A DNA stretch of 64,000 bases from Vibrio harveyi NBRC 15634 = ATCC 14126 = KCTC 12724 (GCF_001591145.1 NZ_BCUF01000020.1:1-64000), one strand, 5' to 3'; positions 25,740 through 35,704 are shown, counted from the first letter of the stretch. Notes: generated from the sequence alone by a model not told the origin. Program-made: numbers and translations.

Positions 25740-26930
25740 CTAAGAACGCTCTGGTTGGACTAAACCACCAGAAGGGGTACGGAACTGTCCAACCACCAGC
25801 ACCAAGCAAGAAATCACTGCAATCGAAATATAAAAGACGCCGAGTTGATGTTGAGTTGTTACCCAAGTTTCTACCAAATAGCCGCCAAATAACCCTGCTA
25901 AACACATCTGAATAGAACCCGACAATGCAGATACCGCACCTGCCTGTTGTTTATGAGGCGATAGCAGTAAACTGATCGAAACAGGGAAAGACATGCCTTG
26001 CGCGAAGCTCAAACACGTAAAGGCAATGAGCAAAGATGTCGCTGTAAACGGCAATATAAGAAGCATCACTCCTGAAAAGGCAACAATGACAAAACTCATC
26101 AAAAGGATCTGTTGCTCTTTGTATCGAGCATTGATGATGTTGAGAACTAAACTCCCCATCAATAAACCTGCCGAAGGCACAATCATCAAGGTACCGTAAT
26201 CGGCAGCAGTGAGACCAAGCTCTTGTTGCATTAAGAACGGATAGAGAGACAGTGTCACCAAAGCTGATAAGTAACTCAACCAGTTGTAGCTTGCGCTGCC
26301 TATTACTTGTTTGTTGGTCAACAACTCAAAGTAATTGCGCATCACACGCTTTGGCTCAAAGCGGCGTTTGGGGTATGGCAACGTTTCATGCAGCACAATA
26401 AAGCCAAGGGTAAAGATCGCCGTAAGATAAATAAGAACGAAGACAAAAACCGCATGCCAACTAATGTGATAAGCAATCCATCCACCAAACAAAGGCGCAA
26501 CAATCGGCATCACAGAAGCAGTCACCGAGATGTATGACAACGCCTTGGTGAGCTGCGCTCCATCATAGCTATCTCGCAACACAGAGCGCCCAAGAACAGA
26601 GGCACTCCCAGCCCCAAGACCTTGTAGTAGACGTCCGGTCTCAAGTGCAAAAATGTGGTCCGCAAAGGCAATACAGATGATGGTTCCGGCGAGATACACA
26701 CTTTGTCCCAAGATAAATACAGGACGGCGACCAATTGCGTCGGATAAAGGACCATAAATTAGCTGTGAGACACCAAATCCGACAAGAAACAGCGTAACCA
26801 AGTTTTGAATCGTATGCTGAGGAAGATTCAAATCGTGACCAATCAAAGGCAAAGAGGGAAGATAGATACTGACGCCTACTTGACCAGTCGCGATGATCAT
26901 CATCGCCAACAATAATGGTGTTTTATGCAA
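25740..26930 (-). CDS. Bcr/CflA-family multidrug efflux MFS transporter
   Basis: A 396-residue twelve-helix transporter. MFS motif A is clear (YGPLSDAIGRRPVFILG), as is the motif C-like antiporter segment in helix 5 (ASVMPIVAPLFGGWIAY). Length and N-terminus match the Bcr/CflA drug-proton antiporters such as bicyclomycin resistance protein. The start is a TTG at 26930 with a strong GGAGGG 4-5 bp upstream. The gene is divergent from a LysR regulator across 111 bp, the usual layout for an inducible pump and its regulator. The drug range cannot be predicted. Confidence 0.88.
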   Translation of the reverse strand: MHKTPLLLAMMIIATGQVGVSIYLPSLPLIGHDLNLPQHTIQNLVTLFLVGFGVSQLIYGPLSDAIGRRPVFILGQSVYLAGTIICIAFADHIFALETGRLLQGLGAGSASVLGRSVLRDSYDGAQLTKALSYISVTASVMPIVAPLFGGWIAYHISWHAVFVFVLIYLTAIFTLGFIVLHETLPYPKRRFEPKRVMRNYFELLTNKQVIGSASYNWLSYLSALVTLSLYPFLMQQELGLTAADYGTLMIVPSAGLLMGSLVLNIINARYKEQQILLMSFVIVAFSGVMLLILPFTATSLLIAFTCLSFAQGMSFPVSISLLLSPHKQQAGAVSALSGSIQMCLAGLFGGYLVETWVTTQHQLGVFYISIAVISCLVLVVGQFRTPSGGLVQPERS

Positions 26931-27041
26931 TATACCCTCCTTACATCATGACAGTTTCACGACAGACAGTGTATATTTGATACTCAAAGATGATAATAAA
27001 CCAAAATGGAAAGGGATTATTTCCCCTGAGGATGGAATAAG

Positions 27042-27929
27042 ATGGATTGGATTCAGAGCGTTAATAGCTATATTCGCGTAGTCGAGGAAGGTAGCTTTAA
27101 CGCAGCGGCGAGAAAACTCAACACCACCAGCTCCGCCATCAGTAAACGTATCCAATGGTTAGAGGACAAGATTGGTGTTCAATTATTAAAGCGAACCACT
27201 CGCTCGATCAGCCAAACTGAAGCAGGCGCTTTGTTTTATGAACGAGCCAAAGTCCAACTCGACTCTTGGCAATCCGTTTTAGATGAAACCCGCTCTGTTA
27301 ACCAGTCACCAGCAGGACTACTTAAAATTGGTGCGACTTTGGCGGTAGGCTCTAAATTTTTAGTACATTATCTTGATGATTTTCTTGAAAAATACCCTGA
27401 TATTAAACTTCAGTTGATCACCACGCTACCAGGTCAGATACCAGAACTTAGCCTAGATTTGTTTATCAGCCGTGAGTTGGAGCAACTCAATTCCCTCAGC
27501 TTTAAAGCCAGCCCATTGTTCGAGCACAAAGCTCAGTTTTATGCTGCGCCAAGTTATCTAGAGAAACACGGTACACCAAAAACAATCGAAGAATTGTCGC
27601 AGCATAACGTTTTAATCTGGGGTGAGAAACCAGTACGAGAAATCAAGACCAATCGTGGAAAACGTGTCAGCCTATCGGGAAATTTCGCCACGACGAACCC
27701 AGAAGCCCTCTTCCATGGTGCTAAACGAGGCATGGGAATCTTGCTGTCTAACAACGTGATGATCAAAGAAGACCTAAAATCCGGCGCTTTAGTACCCATT
27801 CTTCCGGAAGTGACCGCTGATGAAGCGACTGTATATGCCTACTACCCAAAGCTGGACTATCAACACACCCGAACTCAACTGTTTCTCGACTATCTAAAAA
27901 CGCGCTTAGAAGAAGAGAAACGTGCCTAA
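27042..27929 (+). CDS. LysR-family regulator, probable regulator of the divergent MFS pump
   Basis: A 295-residue LysR-type regulator. The N-terminal winged helix-turn-helix (residues 1-60) reads SYIRVVEEGSFNAAARKLNTTSSAISKRIQWLEDKIGVQLLKRTTRSISQTEAG. The rest is the periplasmic-binding-like effector domain (about 88-290). It belongs to the CrgA/YhjC-like group. The start is ATG 27042 with GAGGATGGAATA upstream. It faces the Bcr/CflA gene across 111 bp, so it likely binds there and controls both genes. The inducer is unknown. Confidence 0.9.
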   Translation: MDWIQSVNSYIRVVEEGSFNAAARKLNTTSSAISKRIQWLEDKIGVQLLKRTTRSISQTEAGALFYERAKVQLDSWQSVLDETRSVNQSPAGLLKIGATLAVGSKFLVHYLDDFLEKYPDIKLQLITTLPGQIPELSLDLFISRELEQLNSLSFKASPLFEHKAQFYAAPSYLEKHGTPKTIEELSQHNVLIWGEKPVREIKTNRGKRVSLSGNFATTNPEALFHGAKRGMGILLSNNVMIKEDLKSGALVPILPEVTADEATVYAYYPKLDYQHTRTQLFLDYLKTRLEEEKRA

Positions 27930-28186
27930 ACTTTTGACTCTCTGGTGCTTCAAGTACTAGAGAGTAACTAGCCTTCTCCAAAGCGACTACCACTTTGATG
28001 AGAGTTAGCTCCCCTAGCACCTCACCCTATGGTTGAAAATCACCAATAAAACGTATCTTGAGTTTGAAAAATCACCTGAAGTAAACAATAGTTAACGTGA
28101 TGCATATCGATTAAATGAGAAAAGATCGTGTAATAAAGCCAACACAAACACGATATGGGTAAACACAACGTCGGGTGAAATGTTCA

Positions 28187-30007
28187 ATGGATCATGAACA
28201 AAAAAGTATCCAGTTACTTGATGAAATTCTAAAGCTCAATGGTAGCGCACTACTCGACAGAGTAACGCTTGAGCTCCATCAGCAATTTCAAAGCTACTGT
28301 ACTTGCGTAGTTGAGATAGCACACCTACAACATTGTGCGGTGACGCTTTCCAACTCTAGTGGCGGAACCATCGCAGACAGCATGTGTTACGGATTAGAAG
28401 GCACTCCTTGTGAGCAAGTCGCACAAGACATTGGCGAACTCATCTTCTATCAAGATGAAGTTTACAAGCTATTTCCTGAAGACCAAATGTTTCAGGACGC
28501 TGGCATTCAAGCGTATATCGGACTTCCTTTAAAAACACATACAGGTGAAGTGTTAGGCATCTTAGTGTCAACATTTACTCACTCCATCAGTGAAGCTGAA
28601 GCCGAAGAAATCATCTTCCATCACCGTTTTTATGCAAACATCATCATCCATAGTTTGCGAGAAAAGTGGATCAGTGAACGCTCAGACAAACTTCTCAACC
28701 AACTCAGTTACGAAGTCTCTCATGACAATCTAACAGGGCTGCTCAATCGCAGTTGTTTAGCTGATACGTTGGAGACCTTAACTCAGCAGGCAACTCGCCC
28801 TTTTAGTCTTGCGTATCTAGATATCGACAACTTTAAATCCATCAATGACATCAACGGTAACTACATCGGTGACCAAATCATTAAGTTCACTGCAAATGCG
28901 ATTCAACAAAGCTTAACCTCGCCCAACAATGCGTTTCGAGTCGCAGGTGACGAGTTTGCTTTTATTACCTATGACGAAGATCCTGTTAGCGTCTGCCAAG
29001 AAATCCTCGATAAAATCGAAGCAGGCTATTCAGACAAATCCAATCGTATTTCTTTCACTGTCAGTATCGGGATCGCGAGAGCGCCTGTGCATATGCTAAA
29101 TAGTGATGACTTAATACTGAATGCGAGCCTTGCGCTAAAAGACTGTAAAAAACGCCGAGATACCCGTATTCAACATTACGACACCCACTTAAGTGCACTT
29201 TACCATCGCCAGACACAACTGATTGAAGCACTGCGTGAGCAGCTTCGTTTAAGCATTGATGAAAATGAAGAGCTTTATGTCGTAGTCCAGCCAATTGTTG
29301 ACATCACCAGTGACCGTTGGGACTACTTTGAAATCCTCGCGCGTTGGAACAGCAGCGTTTATGGCAACGTCTCGCCAGTGGAATTTATTGAAGCCGCCGA
29401 ACAATCAGGGTTAATCATTGAGCTAGGCGAGCGCATCGTGGAACTCGCCTGCCGCGCAAAACAAAACTTAGAACGACAACTGGGTTACACCGTCAAGCTT
29501 TCAATTAACTGTTCAGCTCATGAACTTATTGATTCTAATCGCTACATGAACTTCCTTACTCGGATTCTAGAAAAATACCATCACCAAGCTACAGACTTTG
29601 TTATCGAGCTTACAGAGACAGTCTTGCTGTCACAAAGTGGTCGAGAACAGATGGTATTGAATTCGTTACGCTATCTAGGCTTTAAGGTCGCATTAGATGA
29701 TTTCGGCACAGGCTACTCAAGCTTAAACTACATTCACAACTACCCTATCGATAGCATCAAAATCGACGCGACATTTGTACGCAACATGCTCTCAAATACG
29801 ACGTCAGAACAAGTCGTTTTGCTGATCGCTCAACTGGCTCAGTTGCTTGAGGTTGATCTTATTGCTGAGGGGGTTGAGGATGACAGAGCCTTGCAAAAGC
29901 TCATTGAAATGGGTTGCCACCATATTCAAGGTTATTTTTATTCGAGACCACACAATGTTGACGAGCTAATTGGCATCATCAACGAAAAGCAGATGAAAAG
30001 CGCATAA
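28187..30007 (+). CDS. GAF-GGDEF-EAL cyclic-di-GMP signalling protein
   Basis: A 606-residue cytoplasmic protein with an N-terminal GAF domain (about 15-160), a GGDEF domain (about 175-325) and an EAL domain (about 340-600). The cyclase motif is AGDEF rather than GGDEF, a variant often still active. The phosphodiesterase motif reads EILAR instead of EALAR but keeps the metal-binding Glu. The other catalytic residues appear intact: INCS (Asn), IELTET (Glu), DDFGTGYSS (Asp pair), IKID (Lys) and EGVED (Glu). It is probably a phosphodiesterase, with the GGDEF domain possibly regulatory. I prefer ATG 28187 to the GTG at 28175. Monocistronic. Confidence 0.9.
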   Translation: MDHEQKSIQLLDEILKLNGSALLDRVTLELHQQFQSYCTCVVEIAHLQHCAVTLSNSSGGTIADSMCYGLEGTPCEQVAQDIGELIFYQDEVYKLFPEDQMFQDAGIQAYIGLPLKTHTGEVLGILVSTFTHSISEAEAEEIIFHHRFYANIIIHSLREKWISERSDKLLNQLSYEVSHDNLTGLLNRSCLADTLETLTQQATRPFSLAYLDIDNFKSINDINGNYIGDQIIKFTANAIQQSLTSPNNAFRVAGDEFAFITYDEDPVSVCQEILDKIEAGYSDKSNRISFTVSIGIARAPVHMLNSDDLILNASLALKDCKKRRDTRIQHYDTHLSALYHRQTQLIEALREQLRLSIDENEELYVVVQPIVDITSDRWDYFEILARWNSSVYGNVSPVEFIEAAEQSGLIIELGERIVELACRAKQNLERQLGYTVKLSINCSAHELIDSNRYMNFLTRILEKYHHQATDFVIELTETVLLSQSGREQMVLNSLRYLGFKVALDDFGTGYSSLNYIHNYPIDSIKIDATFVRNMLSNTTSEQVVLLIAQLAQLLEVDLIAEGVEDDRALQKLIEMGCHHIQGYFYSRPHNVDELIGIINEKQMKSA

Positions 30008-30040
30008 AAAAAGACCAAACAATGTTTGGTCTTTTTTGTG
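30006..30040. terminator. Bidirectional terminator between GGDEF-EAL and M23 genes
   Basis: AAAAAGACCAAAC / GTTTGGTCTTTTT stem with an AAT loop separates two convergent genes. Confidence 0.9.
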
Positions 30041-30042
30041 AT

Positions 30043-31362
30043 TTATAAAACGGCTTGTTCTTTGTCTTTAAGCAGTTTGTCCATCTCGTCTCGAGTAGCA
30101 ATAAAGCTCGCCATTTCCTTTTTAGGCACAGAGCTTGCCATCGGGATCTTCGCTCGCATTGCATTAACAGGACGACCGTATTCGATCAATTCGTAGTGAA
30201 GGTGCGGACCTGTTACACGTCCCGTTTTACCCGATAAGCCAATACGTTGACCACGAGAAACTTTCTGACCTTTCTTCACGAGGATCTTACTTAGGTGCAG
30301 ATAGCGCGTCTTGTACTTACTGCCGTGCTCAATCACTACGTAGTTACCCGCATATGGGTGTTTACGTGTCATAATAACCGTGCCATCCCCCGTTGCTTCT
30401 ACTGGTGTACCGATAGGCACAGCCCAGTCAGTACCGTTATGAGGTGCAACTCGACCCGTTACAGGATGAAGACGTTTCGGGTTAAAGCCTGAGCTGATAC
30501 GCCAGCCTCGACTAACAGGGTAACGTTGGAAGGCACGCTGTAGGCTCTCACCTTTCGCGTTATAGAATTGACCGTCGGTATGAAGATAAGCAGTCACTTC
30601 ACGACCACGGTTGTAGATCTTAATTGCTTCGATTTCGTTCTTGCCAGTCGGCACGCCATCAATACTTTGAGAACGACGAACCACTTCGAACCGGTCACCT
30701 GCGCGTAAGTCTTTACCGAAGTTAACCTGCTCTTTTAGTAGGTTCACCACTTGGCTGATTTCCGCTGAGCTCAAGCCCAAACGATTTGCTGATGACGAGA
30801 AACTACCATGAATCACGCCAACTAAAGGTTCTTGATGCCAAACACCTGGGATTGAGATGTCCGAGAAATCGTAGCTGCCATCAGCATTACGACGATAAAC
30901 GACTTTGTCGGCGATAGAAAATTGAAGCTCCATCTTTTCCAATTCACCCGTCGACTCATCACGCCAAAAACGCAATGTGTTGCCGGGTTTTAAAGTATCA
31001 AGAGCAAGGAAGTTCAAATCCGTCTCCATCACTTTCATCAACGAACTGTAGCCGAAGCCCAGTTGGCTAAAAATGGAGCTTAGGTTGTCACCTGCTTGGA
31101 TTTGGTATTCAAAATTTGGGGGAGAGACAACTTCTGCTGTTGTCGCCTCAAGAATATTTTCTACAACTCGCGATTCAGGCAAGTTAAGGGCGATGGTTTT
31201 AGTAAGGGAAGACTCTTTGAGAGAGTTGGAAACACCAATCGCAACTAATACTGGCAAGGAGTACAACAGTAGCGCTTTACGACTTGTCAGATTCGGCAAC
31301 CGTCTTGTTGTAATTTCATTTGTAGACACGGGAATTACTATCTCCTTTATAACAAGGCTCAT
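30043..31362 (-). CDS. M23-family peptidoglycan endopeptidase (ShyA/MepM-like)
   Basis: A 439-residue cell wall DD-endopeptidase that cuts peptide cross-links to allow wall growth. Order: membrane anchor/signal segment (about 28-45), LysM-like/OapA domain (FEYQIQAGDNLSSIFSQLGF), an inhibitory middle domain, and the catalytic LytM domain. Zinc ligands are visible as HNGTDWAVPIGTPV (HxxxD) and HLHYELIEYG (HxH), with GRVTGPHLHYE the family signature. The layout matches Vibrio ShyA, a main growth hydrolase. The ATG at 31362 has no strong ribosome site, while AAGGAG precedes a GTG 33 bp later, so the N-terminus is uncertain. Confidence 0.9.
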   Translation of the reverse strand: MSLVIKEIVIPVSTNEITTRRLPNLTSRKALLLYSLPVLVAIGVSNSLKESSLTKTIALNLPESRVVENILEATTAEVVSPPNFEYQIQAGDNLSSIFSQLGFGYSSLMKVMETDLNFLALDTLKPGNTLRFWRDESTGELEKMELQFSIADKVVYRRNADGSYDFSDISIPGVWHQEPLVGVIHGSFSSSANRLGLSSAEISQVVNLLKEQVNFGKDLRAGDRFEVVRRSQSIDGVPTGKNEIEAIKIYNRGREVTAYLHTDGQFYNAKGESLQRAFQRYPVSRGWRISSGFNPKRLHPVTGRVAPHNGTDWAVPIGTPVEATGDGTVIMTRKHPYAGNYVVIEHGSKYKTRYLHLSKILVKKGQKVSRGQRIGLSGKTGRVTGPHLHYELIEYGRPVNAMRAKIPMASSVPKKEMASFIATRDEMDKLLKDKEQAVL

Positions 31363-31452
31363 AGCTTATGCATTCCCGCATAAGAAATCACTATGAAATT
31401 ACGAGATCTAGCGCAGAAAACACTTATTTTTTACAGAAGACAAAAAAATTCA

Positions 31453-32082
31453 TTACTGTTGCATATGTAAGTTATTACCTACACGTTTAAGAGTGGTTGT
31501 AATCAATTGATTTGGTTGTTCTGCCATCGCTTGATCTTCTCCATGTTGAAGATATGAAAGCGAAATTTGTGTATCGCTGTTCCATTTCAATGAAGACATC
31601 TTGATTCGATCACCAATGAAAACGCTGTTAAGCAATACAACACGGCTTGGTACAGCATCAAACTTAAATAAACCGATGTAGTAAAACGCCCCAGAACCTT
31701 GTGTTGTCACGATCACAGGAGCCACAATCCAAGGGGTCTCACTTACGTTACGCTGCGCAATAAACTCGGTAGGTACCAGTACCTCGCCTTTTGTTGCACC
31801 AGCATCATACTGACCTTTTAAAAAACCATGCTCTTTATCCCACTCATCAAGAAAAGTCACCGCACCCTGCTCTGGAACTTGAACAGTCCACGGATTTCGT
31901 GACTGAATACCCAGTACTTCCGCTACGATTGAATTAGATTGTGCCTGCGCTTGAGGAAACTTTGCCATGATCTCATCATCAGAAAGGCTAAACCGGTAAA
32001 TGCCCGCAATAATAACCACAGCTAACAGTACGATTGGGATCAGGAGAATGAGGGGAATAGGTAGGATTCTCTTACGAGTCAT
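31453..32082 (-). CDS. Membrane-anchored periplasmic protein of unknown function
   Basis: A 209-residue protein with one strong N-terminal transmembrane helix (LPIPLILLIPIVLLAVVIIAGIY) and a soluble, probably periplasmic domain. I recognise no domain; the FLDEWDKEHGFLKGQYDAGATKGEVLVPTEFI region and the later QISLSYLQHGEDQ suggest a mixed alpha-beta fold. The start is ATG 32082 with AAGGAAG upstream. It sits 90 bp from the M23 gene on the same strand but no link to wall metabolism can be shown. It lacks an evident terminator, so read-through from it is possible. Confidence 0.75.
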   Translation of the reverse strand: MTRKRILPIPLILLIPIVLLAVVIIAGIYRFSLSDDEIMAKFPQAQAQSNSIVAEVLGIQSRNPWTVQVPEQGAVTFLDEWDKEHGFLKGQYDAGATKGEVLVPTEFIAQRNVSETPWIVAPVIVTTQGSGAFYYIGLFKFDAVPSRVVLLNSVFIGDRIKMSSLKWNSDTQISLSYLQHGEDQAMAEQPNQLITTTLKRVGNNLHMQQ

Positions 32083-32231
32083 GAAGACTTCCTTGTGTTC
32101 TTGTTCTCTGAATTATGTTCGGAGTATATACCATTTATAGAGCGAAGACCGCTCTGCCTATCCGTTCATTTTGACTCAAGTGTTTCAAAATTAAACTAAA
32201 CTGTTTGGTGGGCAACCAATAGGTAATAACG

Positions 32232-32633
32232 ATGACAAAAATCACCCACACATGCGAGTGTGCCTGTGGCTTAGTCCAACTGCGTTGCACGGCGGAGCCC
32301 ATTCGCACTTCTATTTGCCACTGTTTCGAATGTCAAAAGCGCACGGGGAGTGTGTTTGGTGTTCAAGCTCGTTTTCACAAAGGCCAAGTAATATTAGATG
32401 GCGATACCACCAGTTATACTCGTATCGCCGATTCAGGAAATCAAGTGCATTACGAATTTTGCCCGGCATGCGGTACAACAATGCGCTTACTGCTTTCAGA
32501 CGCCCCAGACTACGTGGTGATCCCAATGGGATTGTTTAACAATAAAGAGTTTCCACAACCCACTATTTCCATTTATGAGCAAAGAAAACAGGGATGGGTC
32601 AGCTTTGATTGCACCATGGAACACGTTAGATAA
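32232..32633 (+). CDS. GFA/CENP-V-domain zinc protein
   Basis: A 133-residue protein of the glutathione-dependent formaldehyde-activating (GFA) family. Zinc-binding cysteines are C10, C12 (CECACGLVQLRC), C29, C31, C34 (ICHCFECQKRTGS) and C77, C80 (FCPACGTTM). The pattern CHCxxCxKxxGS and YEFCPACGTTM are hallmark blocks. True formaldehyde-activating activity is not assured in this family; many members are uncharacterised. The start is ATG 32232, with TAGGTAATAAC upstream. It stands alone, between a divergent membrane protein and the DUF1275 gene. Confidence 0.88.
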   Translation: MTKITHTCECACGLVQLRCTAEPIRTSICHCFECQKRTGSVFGVQARFHKGQVILDGDTTSYTRIADSGNQVHYEFCPACGTTMRLLLSDAPDYVVIPMGLFNNKEFPQPTISIYEQRKQGWVSFDCTMEHVR

Positions 32634-32790
32634 ATATTTGTTATGCAGAATTTGAACTCTCTCAACATTTGAGTTTGCTCAACAATAGTTGAGACTTTAT
32701 TGAGAATGATCAACCAAGTAATCGCGTAAGTACTTTCGTTCCGCGCCACGAGCGCTATAATCTGCTCCTAACATTTGGTGAGGCTTTATT

Positions 32791-33462
32791 GTGATTTCCA
32801 GACTTCCTCGTTGGGTGGAATATGGCGCTTTTCTGCTTGCTCTTCTCGCAGGTTGCGTCAATGCCGTGGGTCTTCTCGGCTTTCAACATCAAGCGATAAC
32901 GCATCTTTCCGGAACCGTAACTCAGCTAGGGAACAGCTTGCTAACAGGTGTGGATACAACCATTCACCTGCTCCTTATTGTATTTAGCTTTTTGATTGGC
33001 TCTGCATTTAGTGGATTCTTTATCGAAAGCAGCGCGCTCAAGCTTGGTCGTCGCTATGGTGTAGCTCTTTGCATAGAGGGTAGCCTGCTGTTGCTCAGCT
33101 TGGGCTTTCTGGTACAGGGTAATGTTTATGGTCAATACCTTGCCTCTGCCGCTTGCGGCTTACAAAATGCGATGATCACAACATTCAGCGGAGCTGTCGT
33201 CCGAACCACTCACATGACCGGTATTATTACTGACCTCGGTATTATGATTGGAGAGAGCTTGCGAGGACGTCAGTTTGACCGACGTAAAGCCAAGCTGTTT
33301 ATCTTTATCTTCCTTGGCTTCTTATTAGGCGGTACAGCTGGTGCAGGTTTATTTAACGTTTACGAGCTGTACGCATTAGCCTTCCCGGCTCTGTTAGCTT
33401 TTATAATTGCCATTGCATATTGGAGTTACCTCTACTTGCAGAGCCGCAACCAAACCGTCTAG
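32791..33462 (+). CDS. DUF1275 (YoaK-family) membrane protein
   Basis: A 223-residue membrane protein with six hydrophobic segments and the DUF1275 pattern: AGCVNAVGLLGFQHQAITHLSGTVTQLGNSL near the N-terminus and ACGLQNAMITTFSGAVVRTTHMTGIITDLG in the middle. These GNT/HxSG motifs are typical; the function of the family is unknown. The start is a GTG at 32791 with GGTGAGG upstream. The gene is followed by a long hairpin at 33471-33499. Confidence 0.88.
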   Translation: MISRLPRWVEYGAFLLALLAGCVNAVGLLGFQHQAITHLSGTVTQLGNSLLTGVDTTIHLLLIVFSFLIGSAFSGFFIESSALKLGRRYGVALCIEGSLLLLSLGFLVQGNVYGQYLASAACGLQNAMITTFSGAVVRTTHMTGIITDLGIMIGESLRGRQFDRRKAKLFIFIFLGFLLGGTAGAGLFNVYELYALAFPALLAFIIAIAYWSYLYLQSRNQTV

Positions 33463-33470
33463 TTTTTAAT

Positions 33471-33500
33471 GACGGTTTAAGCATTCGACTTAAACCGTCT
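33471..33500 (+). terminator. Hairpin after the DUF1275 gene, probable terminator
   Basis: A perfect 11-bp stem GACGGTTTAAG / CTTAAACCGTC with a CATTCGA loop lies 9 bp after the stop. The trailing sequence is T-rich but interrupted, so termination may be partial. In the remainder of the 409-bp gap to 33871, two small hairpins occur (AGCCG-A6-CGGCT near 33710, and TGCGG/CCGCA near 33770-33787); I see no gene or known riboswitch there. Confidence 0.55.
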
Positions 33501-33871
33501 TATCTCTCTTGTCACTCGGTTAGCCTATAAACCCTATCTACTGGCAGAAAACGCTGTCATTGGCTTGAGATCCCAATCACATTTGCTAGGCTTTTTATTG
33601 CTCTAGTCACACTGTACCCCTTAACACTCTGCACTGAGCAGCTTACGTGCTACAATTTTCTAACACGAGCAACAAATTCATATACAAGATTCTAGGTTTA
33701 GTACTTTTAGCCGAAAAAACGGCTGAATAACTAGATGTATTTAATGAATAGTATTGCAATGGATGCAGTTTGCGGGTAATCTCCGCACACTGTGATTAAA
33801 TACGGATGTTTAGTGAATATTTATGTCATGGAATATGGCGAGTATTGACTAGTAGTAACACGAGACAAACA

Positions 33872-35236
33872 ATGCATAACAACACTAATGCTGCTGAAGC
33901 GCCTAAGGGCAACTTTTGGATGTTCTTCATCCCATCCCTAATCGGTCTTCTACTTTTCATGGCACCAATCTCTTACGATGGTGGTCTGACAATCCCTGTC
34001 GCGGTAATGGCAAAAGTCATTCCTGCAGTTCTTGGCGATACTTTAATTGCTATCGTAACCGCTATTGTTGCTTTCATGGCGCTAGCTTCTGTTCTTTGCA
34101 AAATTTTCAAGCCAGCAGCAATCCTACGTAACGGTTTCTTGAACGGTCTATTTAATCCGTCTCCACTTTGGTTATTGGTTCGCCTAATTGGTGGTGCAGC
34201 GGTGCTGATGACGTTCTTCCAAGTGGGTCCAAAAGCAATTTGGGAAGAAAACACAGGCGGTCTTGTTCTTACAGGTCTGCTACCAACGCTATTCGCGGTA
34301 TTTATTTTCGCAGGTCTATTGCTGCCTTTATTACTTAACTTTGGTCTATTAGAACTGTTCGGAGCCCTACTAAGTAAAGTAATGCGCCCAGTCTTCAACT
34401 TGCCAGGTCGTAGCGCGATCGACTGTATGGCTTCTTGGTTGGGTGATGGTAGTGTGGGTATCCTACTAACCAGTAAACAATACGAAAACAACTTCTACAC
34501 TCAACGTGAAGCTGCGGTTGTAGGTACGACTTTCTCAGCAGTATCGATTACCTTTAGTTTGGTTGTCCTTGCTCAGGTTCAACTAGAGCACCTATTCCTG
34601 CCTTTCTACGGCGCAATCTGTCTAGCTGGCGTTATTGCAGCAATTATCATCCCTCGCCTACCACCATTGAGCCTAAAGAAAGACCGTTACATGGATGGCA
34701 GCGAACCGAAAAAAGATGCGGACGCAGTACCTGCTGGTCACACGACTTTTTCTTGGGGTATGGATCTTGCGCTAAAACGCGCTGGTCAAGTGACTTCTGT
34801 ACAGTCGGTATTTAAAGAAGGCGTACATAACGCAATCGACATGGTGTTTGGCGTACTTCCTGTGGTTATGGGCCTTGGTACCGTGGCATTAATCATTGCA
34901 GAATACACGTCTGTATTTGAGATCCTAGGTCAACCATTTATCCCTTACCTAGAGTTGCTACAAATCCCTGAGGCAGCAGCAGCGTCTCAAACTATCGTTG
35001 TTGGTTTTGCAGATATGTTTATCCCAGCAATCCTAGCGGCATCTATCGATAACGAAATGACTCGCTTTGTAATTGCAGCAATGTCAGTAACTCAGCTTAT
35101 CTACATGTCAGAAGTGGGCGCTCTGCTTCTAGGTAGTAAGATTCCAGTGAACATCGTAGAACTGTTCGTAATCTTCATTCTACGCACGCTGATTACGCTA
35201 CCAGTCATTGCAGGTGTAGCTCATCTTATTTTCTAA
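33872..35236 (+). CDS. YjiH-family nucleoside-recognition (Gate) domain membrane protein
   Basis: A 454-residue membrane protein with about ten hydrophobic helices and two Gate (nucleoside recognition) domains, the YjiH family. Features include PVFNLPGRSAIDCMASWLGDGSVGILLTSKQYE in the first repeat and KEGVHNAIDMVFGVLPVVMGLGTVALI plus QTIVVGFADMFIPAILAASIDNE in the second. It is a probable transporter or channel of unknown substrate. The start is ATG 33872 (MHNNTNAAE), preferred over the frame opening at 33806. It is followed by a terminator and stands alone. Confidence 0.85.
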   Translation: MHNNTNAAEAPKGNFWMFFIPSLIGLLLFMAPISYDGGLTIPVAVMAKVIPAVLGDTLIAIVTAIVAFMALASVLCKIFKPAAILRNGFLNGLFNPSPLWLLVRLIGGAAVLMTFFQVGPKAIWEENTGGLVLTGLLPTLFAVFIFAGLLLPLLLNFGLLELFGALLSKVMRPVFNLPGRSAIDCMASWLGDGSVGILLTSKQYENNFYTQREAAVVGTTFSAVSITFSLVVLAQVQLEHLFLPFYGAICLAGVIAAIIIPRLPPLSLKKDRYMDGSEPKKDADAVPAGHTTFSWGMDLALKRAGQVTSVQSVFKEGVHNAIDMVFGVLPVVMGLGTVALIIAEYTSVFEILGQPFIPYLELLQIPEAAAASQTIVVGFADMFIPAILAASIDNEMTRFVIAAMSVTQLIYMSEVGALLLGSKIPVNIVELFVIFILRTLITLPVIAGVAHLIF

Positions 35237-35251
35237 ATTTGATGCAATTAA

Positions 35252-35283
35252 TAAAGGCTCCGCTCTGTCGGGGCCTTTTTTGT
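35252..35283 (+). terminator. Intrinsic terminator of the YjiH-family gene
   Basis: AAAGGCTCCG and CGGGGCCTTT form a stem with a CTCTGT loop and a T-run, 16 bp after the stop. The remaining 420 bp to 35704 are AT-rich and hold no gene or site I can support apart from the chemoreceptor's ribosome site. Confidence 0.85.
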
Positions 35284-35704
35284 ATTTGTAACATCAGTTT
35301 GTTTTCTTAGCTCATATTTACCATATTCTTTGGTTCTACCCTCGCTTTCTTTACGTCTCATTTTTGATACATAACTTATAAATATCATTTCAAATTCATC
35401 TATTTAAATTAGTTAGACACCCAAGATAAGACTTGTTTCTATAAGGCTCAGTGATACCATTCTTATGTTTTTAACAGTTTAATGACGAAGTCCAACAATT
35501 CAGATCAAAGTCACAACTTTTAAATTCATCTAGGCTTTTTATCCCGTTTCGACAATAAAAGCCGTAAATAGCCTTCAGGTTTCTGATAAATCTGTCGATA
35601 AACAAAATAACAAACACAATTCTGTGTTCACATCTGCCGAAATCACCCAGGGAAGAAGAGGTGAAAGCAGAGTAAACCAGCCGGGAGACTCGAGAGGGAA
35701 AAGT

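Noticed and set aside
33700..33800. Possible riboswitch before the YjiH-family gene
   Set aside because: Two small hairpins are present but no conserved core of a known class and no terminator pairing.
35560..35625. Sigma-28 flagellar promoter before the dCache chemoreceptor
   Set aside because: TAAA and GATAA elements are present but the spacing is two bases too short, so the match is not convincing.
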